A DNA stretch of 64,000 bases from Bog-756 sp963831535 (GCA_963831535.1 CAWHQP010000007.1:868001-932000); one strand, 5' to 3'; positions 6,681 to 16,131 are shown, counted from the stretch's first letter. Notes: generated from the letters alone by a model not told the origin. Translations and numbers: made by a program.

Positions 6681-8612
6681 ATGCCCGTGCCTGCCCCCGG
6701 GGCCCAACCGTGCTACAAGGGAGGCGACCGGCTGGTGCGCGTGCTGGCCGCCGTGGCCCTGGTCTGGGGCGTCGTGTACCTGGTGTGGCGAGTGTGGGAC
6801 ACGGGTCGTGGTGCCGAACCGGCGATGTTCTGGACCCTGTACGCCGCAGAGGTCTTCGGTCTGGTCATGCTGGCGTCGTTCGCCTTCCTGGCCTGGCGCA
6901 TCCCGGTGTCGAGGCGACCGGCCATCGGGTGGCGACCGACCGTCGACGTCATGGTCTGCACCTACGACGAGGGGTTGGACGTGCTGGGGGCCACGCTGGT
7001 CGGCTGTGATCGGATCACCTATCCCCACACAACCTGGGTGCTGGATGACGGGCGACGGGACGAGGTCCGTCAGCTGGCCGATCGGTTCGGCGCCCGCTAC
7101 GTGAGCCGTCCCAACAATGATCACGCCAAGGCGGGCAACATCAACAACGCGCTCGACATCACGGACGGTCAGCTCATCTTGATCCTCGACGCCGACCACG
7201 TTCCCCAGCCGGACATCCTGGACGCCACGGTGGGATACTTCGACGATCCGTCGGTGGCGCTGGTGCAGACCCCACACGACTTCGGCAATCACGACTCGTT
7301 CCAGCACTTCGAAACCGGTCGGCACGACCAGAGCATGTTCTTCGAAGTGCTCATGCCAGGCAAGGACCGCCACGACGGGGCCTTCTGGTGCGGCTCGGCC
7401 GCCGTGATCCTGCGGCACGCTCTGGAGGGTATCGGGGGGATAGCCACCGAGACGGTGGCCGAGGACTTTCACACCACCATCCGCCTGCACGGCCAGGGCT
7501 GGCATACCAAATACCACGACGAGATCCTGGTTCAGGGGCTCGCGCCCCACGACCTCGCCTCGTTCCTCCTGCAGCGGGACCGGTGGGCCCGGGGCAACCT
7601 GGCCGTGCTCCGCACCCGGGAGAATCCCGTGGTCGCGCCGGGGCTCACCCTGAAACAGCGGGCCAGCTACCTCGCATCCCTGCTCGCCTACTTCGTCCCG
7701 CTCCAGCGACTGGCCATGCTGGCGGTACTGGTGGCCATGCTCGTAACCGGTGCCCTACCCCTGCATGCCACCGCCTGGCAGTTCGGTGTGTTCTGGCTCC
7801 CCTGGATGATCCTCAACCTGGTGGCGTCGGCGGCCTTGTGTCGGGGACAGGCCAGCCTCTGGGACGGGGCGTACTCGACCCACCTCACCGGTGAGATCTT
7901 CACCCGGGCCGTCCTGGCCCTGGTCCACCCGTTCCGGGCCTCGTTCAAGGTGACCCCGAAGGACGGCATCGACGACGGCGGATGGTCGGCGGTCAGACAG
8001 CTCCGACTAGTGGTGGCCACCGGTGCGGTGCTGGTCGGTGCGGTCGTCGTGCGCTGCCTCGGCATGGCCGGTGTGATCATCCTCCCCCCTCTGCGCGGCC
8101 TGGCCGTGGTGGCCGGACTGGTCTTCGCCGTCTGGGAGCTCACCCTGATCGGGGCGGCCCTGTGGAAGGTCAGTCGCCGGCACCAGTTCCGCCACCACTA
8201 CCGGGTGCCGGTGGAGATGGCCGGCGTGATCAGCGGGACCCTGGTCCGGGTGGTGGACCTCACCCCCGGTGGCGCGGGGATCATCGCCCCCGGTCCGGTC
8301 GAGGTCGGATCGACCTTCACGCTGCACCTCGACCTCACCGACGTCCACGGCGTGGCCCACGGGACCGAGGTGTTCTTCACTGTCCGGTCGTGCCGGCCCG
8401 CTCCGGATCTTGGGTGGCGGATGGGGGGGACCCTCACGCCGGTCGGTGAGGTGGACGGTGAACGGCTCATCGAGCACTGCCACGTGGTGAGCAGCCGGGC
8501 CCGGCTGATGGAAGCGGGCCACCTCTCCCCCGGTGACCCCCACACCTCCCCCGGTGACCCCAACACCGCCGTGCCGGGCACCGAGTCCGAATCCCTGTCG
8601 GCGCACGGCTGA
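6681..8612 (+). CDS. Cellulose synthase-like GT2 glycosyltransferase with C-terminal PilZ domain
   Basis: About 643 residues. Two N-terminal membrane helices are followed by a processive GT2 domain with the D,D,D,QxxRW signature: VCTYDEGLDV, DADHVPQPD, VAEDFHTTIRLHGQGW and LLQRDRWARGN. C-terminal membrane helices follow (LLAYFVPLQRLAMLAVLVAM and others). The last 110 residues form a PilZ domain with the c-di-GMP motif RHHYR and DLTPGGAGI (Thr at the usual Ser). This is BcsA architecture: synthesis and export of a beta-glucan or related polysaccharide, activated by cyclic di-GMP. No bcsB, bcsZ or other cellulose genes are next to it, so the polymer is unknown. ATG 6681 is preferred; a GTG at 6585 adds 32 unconserved residues. 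Confidence 0.9.
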   Translation: MPVPAPGAQPCYKGGDRLVRVLAAVALVWGVVYLVWRVWDTGRGAEPAMFWTLYAAEVFGLVMLASFAFLAWRIPVSRRPAIGWRPTVDVMVCTYDEGLDVLGATLVGCDRITYPHTTWVLDDGRRDEVRQLADRFGARYVSRPNNDHAKAGNINNALDITDGQLILILDADHVPQPDILDATVGYFDDPSVALVQTPHDFGNHDSFQHFETGRHDQSMFFEVLMPGKDRHDGAFWCGSAAVILRHALEGIGGIATETVAEDFHTTIRLHGQGWHTKYHDEILVQGLAPHDLASFLLQRDRWARGNLAVLRTRENPVVAPGLTLKQRASYLASLLAYFVPLQRLAMLAVLVAMLVTGALPLHATAWQFGVFWLPWMILNLVASAALCRGQASLWDGAYSTHLTGEIFTRAVLALVHPFRASFKVTPKDGIDDGGWSAVRQLRLVVATGAVLVGAVVVRCLGMAGVIILPPLRGLAVVAGLVFAVWELTLIGAALWKVSRRHQFRHHYRVPVEMAGVISGTLVRVVDLTPGGAGIIAPGPVEVGSTFTLHLDLTDVHGVAHGTEVFFTVRSCRPAPDLGWRMGGTLTPVGEVDGERLIEHCHVVSSRARLMEAGHLSPGDPHTSPGDPNTAVPGTESESLSAHG

Positions 8613-8701
8613 CACGCCGGTCGGGGTTGGTCCCCGAACCTGGCCACTGCCGCGCCTTCGGGTGCACCCCGGGTGTCACACCCCTAGGCTGGACTGGACA
8701 C

Positions 8702-11700
8702 GTGGCCACCACCCTGCCGTTCGACCGGGCCCCTATGGAGCCCCTGCCGTTGGGCTCCGACGCGTCCGGTTCGCGGCCGACGGCCGGAACCGGCGAGCCG
8801 GTGGACCTGACCGGGCTCCCACCGGATTCCATCCTGCGCTCCTTCCACCCCGCCGTGGCCGGTTGGTTCCTCCGTCGGTTCCCGGACGGGCCGACCGAGC
8901 CGCAGCGCGCCGCCTGGCCCCTGATCTCGCAGGGTGGCAATGTGCTGGTGGCCTCGCCCACCGGCACCGGCAAGACCCTGACCGGGTTCCTGGTGGCCAT
9001 CGACGCCGCCTACCGGGCCGAGGCGTCGGGCTCCCTGTCGTCCCCGGCCCCCGCCGGTCCCGGTGTGATCTATGTCTCCCCCCTGCGGGCCCTGGCCACC
9101 GATGTCCACGAGAATCTCCAGGTGCCCCTGGCCGGAATCGTCGACGAGGCGGTCCGACGGGGCTATGCCGCCCCCGAGCTCTCCGTGGCCGTGCGGACGG
9201 GCGATACCCCGGCCTCGGAACGGGCGGCCATGCGCCGCTCACCCCCGGATCTGTTGGTCACCACGCCCGAGTCCCTGTACCTGCTGGTGACAGCCCCGTC
9301 GTCGCGGGCCGTACTGGGCGGCGTGCACACCGTCATCATCGACGAGGTGCACACCCTGGCCCGGGACAAGCGGGGCGCCCACCTGGCGCTGACCCTCGAG
9401 CGGCTGGATCACCTGGTCACCTCGGCCGGTGGGCGTCTGCAACGGATCGGCCTCTCGGCCACCCAGCGGCCGCTCGAGGTGGTGTCACGCCTGCTGTCCG
9501 GGGTGGATCCGGCCCGGTCCCCCACCGCCATTGTGGACTGCGGGCACCGGCGCCAGCTCGATGTGGCCATCGAGCTGCCGGACAGCGAACTCGAGGCCGT
9601 GACCAGCGGTGGCCAGCTGTCCGAAGTCCTGGACCGGATCGCTGGCCATGTCCTCGAGCACCGCACCACCCTCATCTTCGTCAACACGCGCAAGATGGCC
9701 GAGCGGGTGGCCCACCAGCTGGCCCAGCGCCTCGGGACCGAGGGGTCTCCGACAGGACCGGACGGGAGCGACGCTGCTGCGGACCCGGTTGATGCCGCCC
9801 TGCAGGTGGCGGCCCATCACGGCAGCCTGTCGGCGGAGCGGCGGCGCATCGTGGAACAGCGGCTCCGGGCCGGCGACCTCCGGGCGCTGGTGGCCACGGC
9901 CTCACTGGAGCTCGGCATCGACGTGGGGCCGGTGGAGCTGGTGTGCCAGATCGGCTCGCCCCGGGCCATCGGGACCTTCCTCCAGCGTGTGGGCCGGGCC
10001 AACCATCATCTGGAGGGCACGCCGTCAGGTCGCCTCTACCCCCTGACTCGCGACGAACTGGTCGAATGCACGGCCCTGCTGGTCGGCGTCCGCGCCGGCC
10101 ACCTCGACCTTCTCCACCCGCCGGTGGCCCCGGTCGACGTCCTGGCCCAGCAGCTTGTGGCGGAGGTGGCGGCGGTCGAGGAGTGGGAGGTCGACCCCCT
10201 CTATGAGCTCGTCCGTCGGGCCGGGCCCTACGCCGACCTCCCCCGGTCCACCTTCGACGAGGTGGTCGAACTGGTGTCCTGGGGGATCCGGACCGGGCGC
10301 GGCCGGCGGGGGGCGCACCTCCATCACGACGCGGTCAACGGCCGGTTGCGGGCCCGTCGGGGGGCGCGGCTGGCCGCGCTGACCAGTGGCGGGGCCATCC
10401 CGGAGACCGGTGACTACCGGGTGGTGCTGGACCCGGACGGCATCACCGTGGGTTCGGTCCACGAGGACTTCGCCGTCGAGGCCACGGCCGGCGACATCTT
10501 CCTGCTGGGCACCCATTCCTGGAGGGTGGTCAAGGTCGAGACGGGCACCGTCCGGGTCATCGACGCCGGCGACCTGCCCCCGACCATCCCGTTCTGGCTG
10601 GGCGAGGCGCCGGCCCGGTCGGCCGAGCTGTCCGAGGAGGTGGGGGCGTTGCGGGCCGGTCTCGAGCCGCTACTGGCCCGGGGCGACGGCGTGGGTGCCC
10701 GGGCGCTGGTGCGCGAGCGGGCCGGGGTGTCCGGCGAGGTGGCCGACCAGGTGGTGGTCTATCTGGCCGCCGGGCTGACATCGCTCGGCGCCCTACCCAC
10801 TCAACAGCGCCTGGTCGTCGAGCGGGTCTTCGACGACAGTGAGGGGACCCAGCTCATCATCCACTCCCCCTACGGCGGTCGCATCAACCGGGCCCTCGGG
10901 CTGGCCTTGCGCAAACGCTTCTGCGTGTCCTTCGACTTCGAGCTGCAGGCGGCGGCCGACGATGACACCGTCGTCCTGTCCCTCGGACCCCAGCACAGCT
11001 TCCCCCTGACTCAGGTGCAGACGATGCTCCAGAGCGCCACGGTCACCGACGTGCTGACCCAGGCCGTTCTCCCCCACCCGATGCTGGCGGCACGGTGGCG
11101 CTGGAATCTCAACCGGGCGCTCGTGGTGCCCCGGTCGCGTGGCGGACAGCGTCGGCCCATCCACTTGCAGCGGATGGAGGCCGAAGACCTGCTGGCGGCC
11201 AGCTGGCCGGCACTGGCCGCCTGCCAGGAGAACGCCGGCCCCGGTCCGGTCCCCGTGCCCGATCATGTGCTGGTGCGCCAGACGGTGACCGACTGTCTGA
11301 CCGAGCCGCTCGATGCCGAAGGCCTGGTGGCCTTGCTCGGCGAAGTGGAGTGTGGTCGGGTCGGTGTCCACCTGGTGGAGTCGGTGGAGGCGTCGCCCCT
11401 GTCCCACGGCATCTTGACCGGACGCCCCTTCACGTTCCTCGACGGGGCGCCCCTCGAGGAGCGGCGGACACGGGCCGTCCCCGTGACGCGAGGACTGGGC
11501 GCGCTCGGTCCCGACGGCTTGCCCCCGGGACTGCCGGTGGCGGCCTCCGAGCTCGGCCCGCTCGATCCGGTCGCCACCGCCGAGGTGCTCGACCAGGTAC
11601 GACCCCGACCCCGCGACCGAGACGAGCTCCACGACCTGCTCCTTTCGCTGGTCCTGTGCCGCCCGGTTGCCGCCTGGCGGCCCTGGTTCGACGAGCTGTG

Positions 11701-13240
11701 CGCCGAAGGTCGCGCCGGATGGGTCGGTGCGTCGTGGGCGGCGACGGAGCGTCGCGACGCGGGCGAGGGTATCGACCGCTCGTTGACCGATCCCCTGGCC
11801 GGTGATGACGAGTCCCTGGCGGAGTGCGTGGGCGGCCATCTCGACGTGGCCGGACCGGTCAGCGTGGACGAGCTGGTCTCCGAAGCTGCGCTACCCACGG
11901 GGACGGTCCGTGGGGCACCACTGACGGCAGCCCGGGCCCGGACCGGTCTGGGCCGTCTCGAGGCGGCCGGATCGGCCATCGCCCTGCCCGACGGCCGCTG
12001 GTGCTCCCGTCACCTGCTCGTGAGACTGCACGCCGCCAGTCGCGGGCGCCGCCGGCGCCATGTCGAGCCGGCCACCATGTCCGACTTCATGCGCTTTGTG
12101 GCGTGCTGGCAGCACGTGGCGGCCGGCACGCGAGCCGAAGGTCGGTCGGGCCTCTTGTCGGTGATCGAACAGCTCCAGGGTCTGGAGGTGGCGGCGGGTG
12201 AATGGGAACGCACGGTGCTTCCCGCCCGGGTGGCCGACTACGACCCCCGGTGGCTCGACGAGCTCTGCCTGGCCGGCGAGGTGGCCTGGGCCAGGCTGAC
12301 GCCGCGACCGGAGACTCCCTCCCCCGAGACCCTGTCCTCGGAGGGCCCTCCACCTCTTGCCCGCACCGTTTCGCCCGAGGCGGCCGCCGCTCGCCATGGC
12401 CACCGAGGATCGGCCACGCCGTCCTCGGCCACGCCCCTGGCCATCGTCACCCGGCCCGACCTCACCTGGATGCTCGCGGCCGTCCGGACCGACCGGAGGG
12501 TGGTCGAGCCGGTATCGGGGGCCTCGGCCGACGTGTTGGGCGTGCTGCGGACCGGCGGGGCCAGGTTCCGTTCGGAGCTGTCCACGGCGTCGGGCCGCCT
12601 CGACGCCGAGATCGACGAGGGACTCTGGGACCTCGTGGCCCGGGGCATGGTCACCGCCGACGCCTTCTCGGCGGTCCGCTCCCTGCTGTCCACCAGGCGT
12701 CGGCGCTCGGCCTACCGGCCGGGCACGGCGCGACGGGCCGCCCTGGGCCGCCAACGGGCTCGGGTCGGGAGTGGGGTGGGCGAAGGACGTTGGTCATTGC
12801 TGCCCGAGCCCGACGCCGCCGGCACCGGCCCGCACAGCGGGCCGGCCTCCGAAGAGGTGGCTGAGGCGGTGGCCTGGCAACTCCTGGCCCGGTGGGGTGT
12901 GGTGGCCTGGGAACTGTGGGCCAGGGAGTCGTACCGGATACCGTGGCGAGATGTGGTGCGGGCCCTCCGTCGGTTGGAGGCCCGGGGCGAGGCGCTGGGC
13001 GGACGGTTCGTGGCCGGGATCTCCGGTGAGCAGTACGCCTCCCCCGAGGCGGCGTCGCTGTTGGCTGACGTGCGAAGTGATCCCCGTCGGGGGGACGAGG
13101 TGACGGTGTCGGGGGCCGATCCGCTCAACCTGACCGGCACGGTACTCGGCGGAACTCGGGTCCCGTCCCTCCGGGACCGGAGCGTTCGGTATCGGGGAGG
13201 GGTCCTCGCCGACCCGGCGCCAGCCGTATCGGAGCACTGA
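8702..13240 (+). CDS. lhr: Lhr family ATP-dependent helicase
   Basis: About 1512 residues. A superfamily 2 3'-5' translocase/helicase unwinding RNA:DNA or DNA duplexes in repair. The N-terminal core has the Q-motif region (DGPTEPQRAAWPLI), Walker A SPTGTGKT, motif Ia YVSPLRALATDV, DEVH box IIDEVHTLARDKRGAHL, motif III SATQ and motif VI FLQRVGRANHH. Winged-helix and Lhr-core domains follow (GDYRVVLDPDGITVGSVHEDFA; YGGRINRALGLALRKRF), then the long C-terminal domain typical of full-length bacterial Lhr. The frame is intact over 4.5 kb. GTG 8702 is a likely start; GTG 8627 lies upstream in frame. It stands alone as a monocistronic gene. Confidence 0.94.
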   Translation: MATTLPFDRAPMEPLPLGSDASGSRPTAGTGEPVDLTGLPPDSILRSFHPAVAGWFLRRFPDGPTEPQRAAWPLISQGGNVLVASPTGTGKTLTGFLVAIDAAYRAEASGSLSSPAPAGPGVIYVSPLRALATDVHENLQVPLAGIVDEAVRRGYAAPELSVAVRTGDTPASERAAMRRSPPDLLVTTPESLYLLVTAPSSRAVLGGVHTVIIDEVHTLARDKRGAHLALTLERLDHLVTSAGGRLQRIGLSATQRPLEVVSRLLSGVDPARSPTAIVDCGHRRQLDVAIELPDSELEAVTSGGQLSEVLDRIAGHVLEHRTTLIFVNTRKMAERVAHQLAQRLGTEGSPTGPDGSDAAADPVDAALQVAAHHGSLSAERRRIVEQRLRAGDLRALVATASLELGIDVGPVELVCQIGSPRAIGTFLQRVGRANHHLEGTPSGRLYPLTRDELVECTALLVGVRAGHLDLLHPPVAPVDVLAQQLVAEVAAVEEWEVDPLYELVRRAGPYADLPRSTFDEVVELVSWGIRTGRGRRGAHLHHDAVNGRLRARRGARLAALTSGGAIPETGDYRVVLDPDGITVGSVHEDFAVEATAGDIFLLGTHSWRVVKVETGTVRVIDAGDLPPTIPFWLGEAPARSAELSEEVGALRAGLEPLLARGDGVGARALVRERAGVSGEVADQVVVYLAAGLTSLGALPTQQRLVVERVFDDSEGTQLIIHSPYGGRINRALGLALRKRFCVSFDFELQAAADDDTVVLSLGPQHSFPLTQVQTMLQSATVTDVLTQAVLPHPMLAARWRWNLNRALVVPRSRGGQRRPIHLQRMEAEDLLAASWPALAACQENAGPGPVPVPDHVLVRQTVTDCLTEPLDAEGLVALLGEVECGRVGVHLVESVEASPLSHGILTGRPFTFLDGAPLEERRTRAVPVTRGLGALGPDGLPPGLPVAASELGPLDPVATAEVLDQVRPRPRDRDELHDLLLSLVLCRPVAAWRPWFDELCAEGRAGWVGASWAATERRDAGEGIDRSLTDPLAGDDESLAECVGGHLDVAGPVSVDELVSEAALPTGTVRGAPLTAARARTGLGRLEAAGSAIALPDGRWCSRHLLVRLHAASRGRRRRHVEPATMSDFMRFVACWQHVAAGTRAEGRSGLLSVIEQLQGLEVAAGEWERTVLPARVADYDPRWLDELCLAGEVAWARLTPRPETPSPETLSSEGPPPLARTVSPEAAAARHGHRGSATPSSATPLAIVTRPDLTWMLAAVRTDRRVVEPVSGASADVLGVLRTGGARFRSELSTASGRLDAEIDEGLWDLVARGMVTADAFSAVRSLLSTRRRRSAYRPGTARRAALGRQRARVGSGVGEGRWSLLPEPDAAGTGPHSGPASEEVAEAVAWQLLARWGVVAWELWARESYRIPWRDVVRALRRLEARGEALGGRFVAGISGEQYASPEAASLLADVRSDPRRGDEVTVSGADPLNLTGTVLGGTRVPSLRDRSVRYRGGVLADPAPAVSEH

Positions 13241-13268
13241 GCACACCGGCGTGTGGAGGCCGTTCTCG

Positions 13269-14117
13269 TCAGCGGCCGGGGCGCCATTCGGGGTGGAGCC
13301 CGTGGGTCAGGGCCAACTTCTGGGCCCGAACGGTCTGGCCGTTGTCCACGGCCTCGGCGTTGCCGGCCAGCCAGGCGATGGCGGAGCCGGGTACGGACGG
13401 GGGTGCGCCGGTGTAGTGGCCCACGAGGCCCAGGGCGGCAGCGTTGACCACCTGGCGTTCGGTCTCGACGTAGCCGGGATCGACGTTGAAGGCCCGGATG
13501 CCCTGATCCCCGTGCTCCACGGCCACCATGGGCGCCATCCGGTGCAGGGCGGCCTTGGATGCGGCGTAGCCCAGTCCCCACCCGCCGTTCCCGACCGGCC
13601 CGGGGGGGTCGGCGGTGGCCGTGTGGGAGGTGACGTTGACGATGGTGCCCCCTCGGCGTTCCACCATCCCGGGGAGCACCGCCTGGACCAGGACGAACGG
13701 GGCCACCACGTTGGCCTCTAGCTTGGCCAGGAACTGGGCCACGGTGAGGTCGAGGACGGTGACCATGCTACCGGGACCGGTGTCGACCGCATTGTTGACC
13801 AGCAGGTCCACCCCTCCCCAGGCGTCGATGACCCGGGACACGGCGGAGCGGAGGGCATCGAGATCGTGGAGGTCGGCGGCCAGCTCCAGGCAGTCGACCC
13901 CGTGACCCCGGACCAGGGTGGCCGTCTCCTCGAGACTGCCGGGTAGCGGCCGACCCTCACCGGTGTCCGAGTCGTCCCGACCCTCACCGGACCGGACGGT
14001 GCGACCAGTGATGGCGACCGCCCAACCGTTGGCGGCCAAGGCGACGGCCGTGGCCTTGCCAATGCCCCTCGTGGCTCCGGTGACCAGGGCCCGTCGGTGC
14101 TCCGTTCCGGTCGCCAT
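13269..14117 (-). CDS. SDR family oxidoreductase
   Basis: 282-residue classical short-chain dehydrogenase/reductase. The nucleotide motif TGATRGIG is at residues 13-20, the structural motif LLVNNAVD has NNAV rather than NNAG, the catalytic serine lies in VNVTSHTA and the catalytic pair is YAASK. An acidic/basic insert (residues 40-55) follows the first beta-alpha unit. The substrate is unknown. The gene converges on lhr with only 28 bases between stops and is divergent from the repeat-bearing secreted protein, with which its 5' end shares the intergenic promoter region. Confidence 0.9.
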   Translation of the reverse strand: MATGTEHRRALVTGATRGIGKATAVALAANGWAVAITGRTVRSGEGRDDSDTGEGRPLPGSLEETATLVRGHGVDCLELAADLHDLDALRSAVSRVIDAWGGVDLLVNNAVDTGPGSMVTVLDLTVAQFLAKLEANVVAPFVLVQAVLPGMVERRGGTIVNVTSHTATADPPGPVGNGGWGLGYAASKAALHRMAPMVAVEHGDQGIRAFNVDPGYVETERQVVNAAALGLVGHYTGAPPSVPGSAIAWLAGNAEAVDNGQTVRAQKLALTHGLHPEWRPGR

Positions 14118-14194
14118 CCCCGGTGTCTAGCAGACGGACCGTTCCCGTCACCCGGACCGGTGCCCACCACCCGGCCGGGGCTGCGGTGGCCGGG

Positions 14195-14200
14195 TAGCGT
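14195..14200 (+). promoter_or_regulatory. TAGCGT -10 box, leaderless start
   Basis: TAGCGT (TANNNT) lies seven bases before the GTG at 14208. This placement supports that GTG over the in-frame codons further upstream. Confidence 0.45.
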
Positions 14201-14207
14201 CCTACCG

Positions 14208-15836
14208 GTGAGTGTCAGCCGGCTCGATGCGCATAGGCCATACCGAATCGCTCGTTCGGTCGCTGTTCTCGGAGTAGCCGTGGGCCTCGCCACGATGCTC
14301 CCGCTTACGGTGCCACACGCGCCGCGGGCCGGTGCGGCGTCGGGTGCTCCCAGTGAGTCGGGCATACCGGGACCAGACGCCGTCACCGCCTTCGGTAGTG
14401 CGGCCCAGTCCGCGCCGGGGCGCTCCTCCCCCGGCCTCAACGCTCCGGTGGTGGGCATGGCCGCCACCCCGGACGGCGGTGGGTACTGGCTGGTGGCCTC
14501 CGACGGCGGGATCTTCACCTTCGGGGACGCCGGGTTCTTCGGCTCGACCGGTGGCCGGCATCTCAACCAACCCGTGGTGGGCATGGCCGCCACCCCGGAC
14601 GGCGGTGGGTACTGGCTGGTGGCCTCCGACGGCGGGATCTTCACCTTCGGGGACGCCGGGTTCTTCGGCTCGACCGGTGGCCGGCATCTCAACCAACCCG
14701 TGGTGGGCATGGCCGCCACCCCGGACGGCGGTGGGTACTGGCTGGTGGCCTCCGACGGCGGGATCTTCACCTTCGGGGACGCCGGGTTCTTCGGCTCGAC
14801 CGGTGGCCGGCATCTCAACCAACCCGTGGTGGGCATGGCCGCCACCCCGGACGGCGGTGGGTACTGGCTGGTGGCCTCCGACGGCGGGATCTTCACCTTC
14901 GGGGACGCCGGGTTCTTCGGCTCGACCGGTGGCCGGCATCTCAACCAACCCGTGGTGGGCATGGCCGCCACCCCGGACGGCGGTGGGTACTGGCTGGTGG
15001 CCTCCGACGGCGGGATCTTCACCTTCGGGGACGCCGGGTTCTTCGGCTCGGACGGCGGTGCACCCCACGGGGCTCCGGCCGTGGGGATGGCCGCCGACGC
15101 CAGCGGGTACTGGATCGCGTACGGCCAGAACACGGCCGCCGCCTTGATCGGCGCCATTGGGTCGTACGCCGGCACCCGGGTGGACAACATCACGGTCGCC
15201 GTGCAAAACCTGCTCTCGGGTCAGATCATCCAATACCGACCCGGCGTGGTGGAGCACACTGCCAGCACACTCAAGGTCGACATCCTGGGGACCCTCCTCG
15301 CCCAGGCGCAGACGGCAGGTCGGACCCTGACCCCTGATGAGCAGGACCTGGCCGTTCCCATGATCGAGGACAGCCTCGACAGCGCGGCGGATGCCTTGTG
15401 GACGCAATTGGGCCCCGTCGCCGTGGGGCAGTTCGAGCAGTCGGCCGGGATGACCGCCACCACACCGGCGACGGACGGTGTCTGGGGTACCACCACGACC
15501 ACCTCGCTGGACCGGCTGGCCATGATCCGGACCATTGTCCAGCCCAACGGCGTGCTGACCGACGCCTCTCGTGCCTACGTTCTCGATCTCATGGAGAACA
15601 TCACGCCGACCCAGGACTGGGGTGCCACCGGTGGCGTTCCCCCGGGTGTCACCGTCGCCCTCAAGAACGGGTTCTCGGTGATCGACGGGTGGCAGATCAA
15701 CACCACGGGCTGGGTAAGTGGAGCAGGGCGCGACTATCTGATCGCCGTGTTGACCGACGGCAATCCGACCGAGCAGTACGGCATCGACACGGCGAACGCC
15801 ATCTCCTCACTGGTCTGGCAGGACCTGGCCGCCTGA
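14208..15836 (+). CDS. Secreted beta-lactamase-fold serine hydrolase with N-terminal surface repeats
   Basis: About 542 residues. A signal peptide (IARSVAVLGVAVGLATMLPL, Ala-rich cleavage region) is followed by five near-identical 42-residue repeats (81-290; VVGMAATPDGGGYWLVASDG, then FGDAGF) plus a degenerate sixth. The C-terminal domain (about 320-542) is class A beta-lactamase-like: Ser353-Thr-Leu-Lys356 as SxxK, SLDSAA at 389 where class A has SDN, a TTTTTSLDRLAMIRTIV helix matching the RDTTTP region, and Lys486-Asn-Gly for KTG. The deacylating Glu166 equivalent is not visible, so hydrolysis of beta-lactams is doubtful; a peptidoglycan- or ester-directed role is possible. The repeats probably fold as a beta-propeller or cell-surface module. 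Confidence 0.85.
   Translation: MSVSRLDAHRPYRIARSVAVLGVAVGLATMLPLTVPHAPRAGAASGAPSESGIPGPDAVTAFGSAAQSAPGRSSPGLNAPVVGMAATPDGGGYWLVASDGGIFTFGDAGFFGSTGGRHLNQPVVGMAATPDGGGYWLVASDGGIFTFGDAGFFGSTGGRHLNQPVVGMAATPDGGGYWLVASDGGIFTFGDAGFFGSTGGRHLNQPVVGMAATPDGGGYWLVASDGGIFTFGDAGFFGSTGGRHLNQPVVGMAATPDGGGYWLVASDGGIFTFGDAGFFGSDGGAPHGAPAVGMAADASGYWIAYGQNTAAALIGAIGSYAGTRVDNITVAVQNLLSGQIIQYRPGVVEHTASTLKVDILGTLLAQAQTAGRTLTPDEQDLAVPMIEDSLDSAADALWTQLGPVAVGQFEQSAGMTATTPATDGVWGTTTTTSLDRLAMIRTIVQPNGVLTDASRAYVLDLMENITPTQDWGATGGVPPGVTVALKNGFSVIDGWQINTTGWVSGAGRDYLIAVLTDGNPTEQYGIDTANAISSLVWQDLAA
14448..15077 (+). repeat. Five tandem 126-bp repeats, almost identical at DNA level
   Basis: Copies start at 14448, 14574, 14700, 14826 and 14952. 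By eye the first four are base-for-base identical over the full 126 bp and the fifth diverges only after about 99 bases, where GSDGGAPHGAP replaces GSTGGRHLNQP. Each encodes 42 residues in frame. Identical synonymous positions point to very recent duplication or gene conversion. The copy number may be mis-assembled. Confidence 0.95.
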
Positions 15837-15895
15837 GTTACCGGTGGCGACACCAATTCCTCCGTCGGCGGGAGTAGAACGTACCCGGCACTGAG

Positions 15896-15923
15896 CACGG
15901 CAGGCACGAGCCTGCCCGCCGTG
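15896..15923 (+). terminator. Hairpin after the repeat-hydrolase gene
   Basis: CACGGCAGGC, loop ACGA, then GCCTGCCCGCCGTG pairs over ten bases with a three-base bulge, 60 bases after the stop. It is a likely transcription terminator although no T-run follows. A second stem (GGCGGAAGGGCT with AGCCCTCCGCC) lies near 15945-15975. Confidence 0.45.
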
Positions 15924-16095
15924 TTCAGAGGGGCGCCGGCACGCTGGCGGAAGGGCTGGGCAGAGCCCTCCGCCGACGTGCACTGCCCGCCGCGGCCCGG
16001 CCCACGGACCTGGACCCGGGGCGGTCCGCGTCGCCGCCCGCCCTGGCTCGGGGCCCGCCGTTCGAATGTCGCGTCACCCTGCCCTGGCACGGCCC

Positions 16096-16125
16096 TTGAC
16101 AGGTGACCAAAGAGTCACATATAAT
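16096..16125 (+). promoter_or_regulatory. Near-consensus sigma-70 promoter with palindromic operator in the spacer
   Basis: TTGACA (16096-16101), an 18-base spacer and TATAAT (16120-16125) are a perfect -35/-10 pair, rare in DNA this GC-rich. GTGAC (16103-16107) and GTCAC (16114-16118) form an inverted repeat with a six-base gap inside the spacer, so a bound dimer would exclude RNA polymerase. The GTG start at 16132 is six bases after the -10, giving a leaderless mRNA. I infer autorepression by the ArsR-type protein encoded next. Confidence 0.85.
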
Positions 16126-16131
16126 CGTGGT

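Noticed and set aside
11891..12754. Long minus-strand frame inside lhr
   Set aside because: Antisense shadow within a 4.5-kb gene whose motifs continue on the plus strand; no ribosome-binding site or family.
14202..15407. Minus-strand repeat-bearing frame of 401 codons over the 126-bp repeats
   Set aside because: It simply mirrors the tandem repeat DNA; the plus-strand product has signal peptide and known fold. The repeats are also too long and spacer-less for CRISPR.
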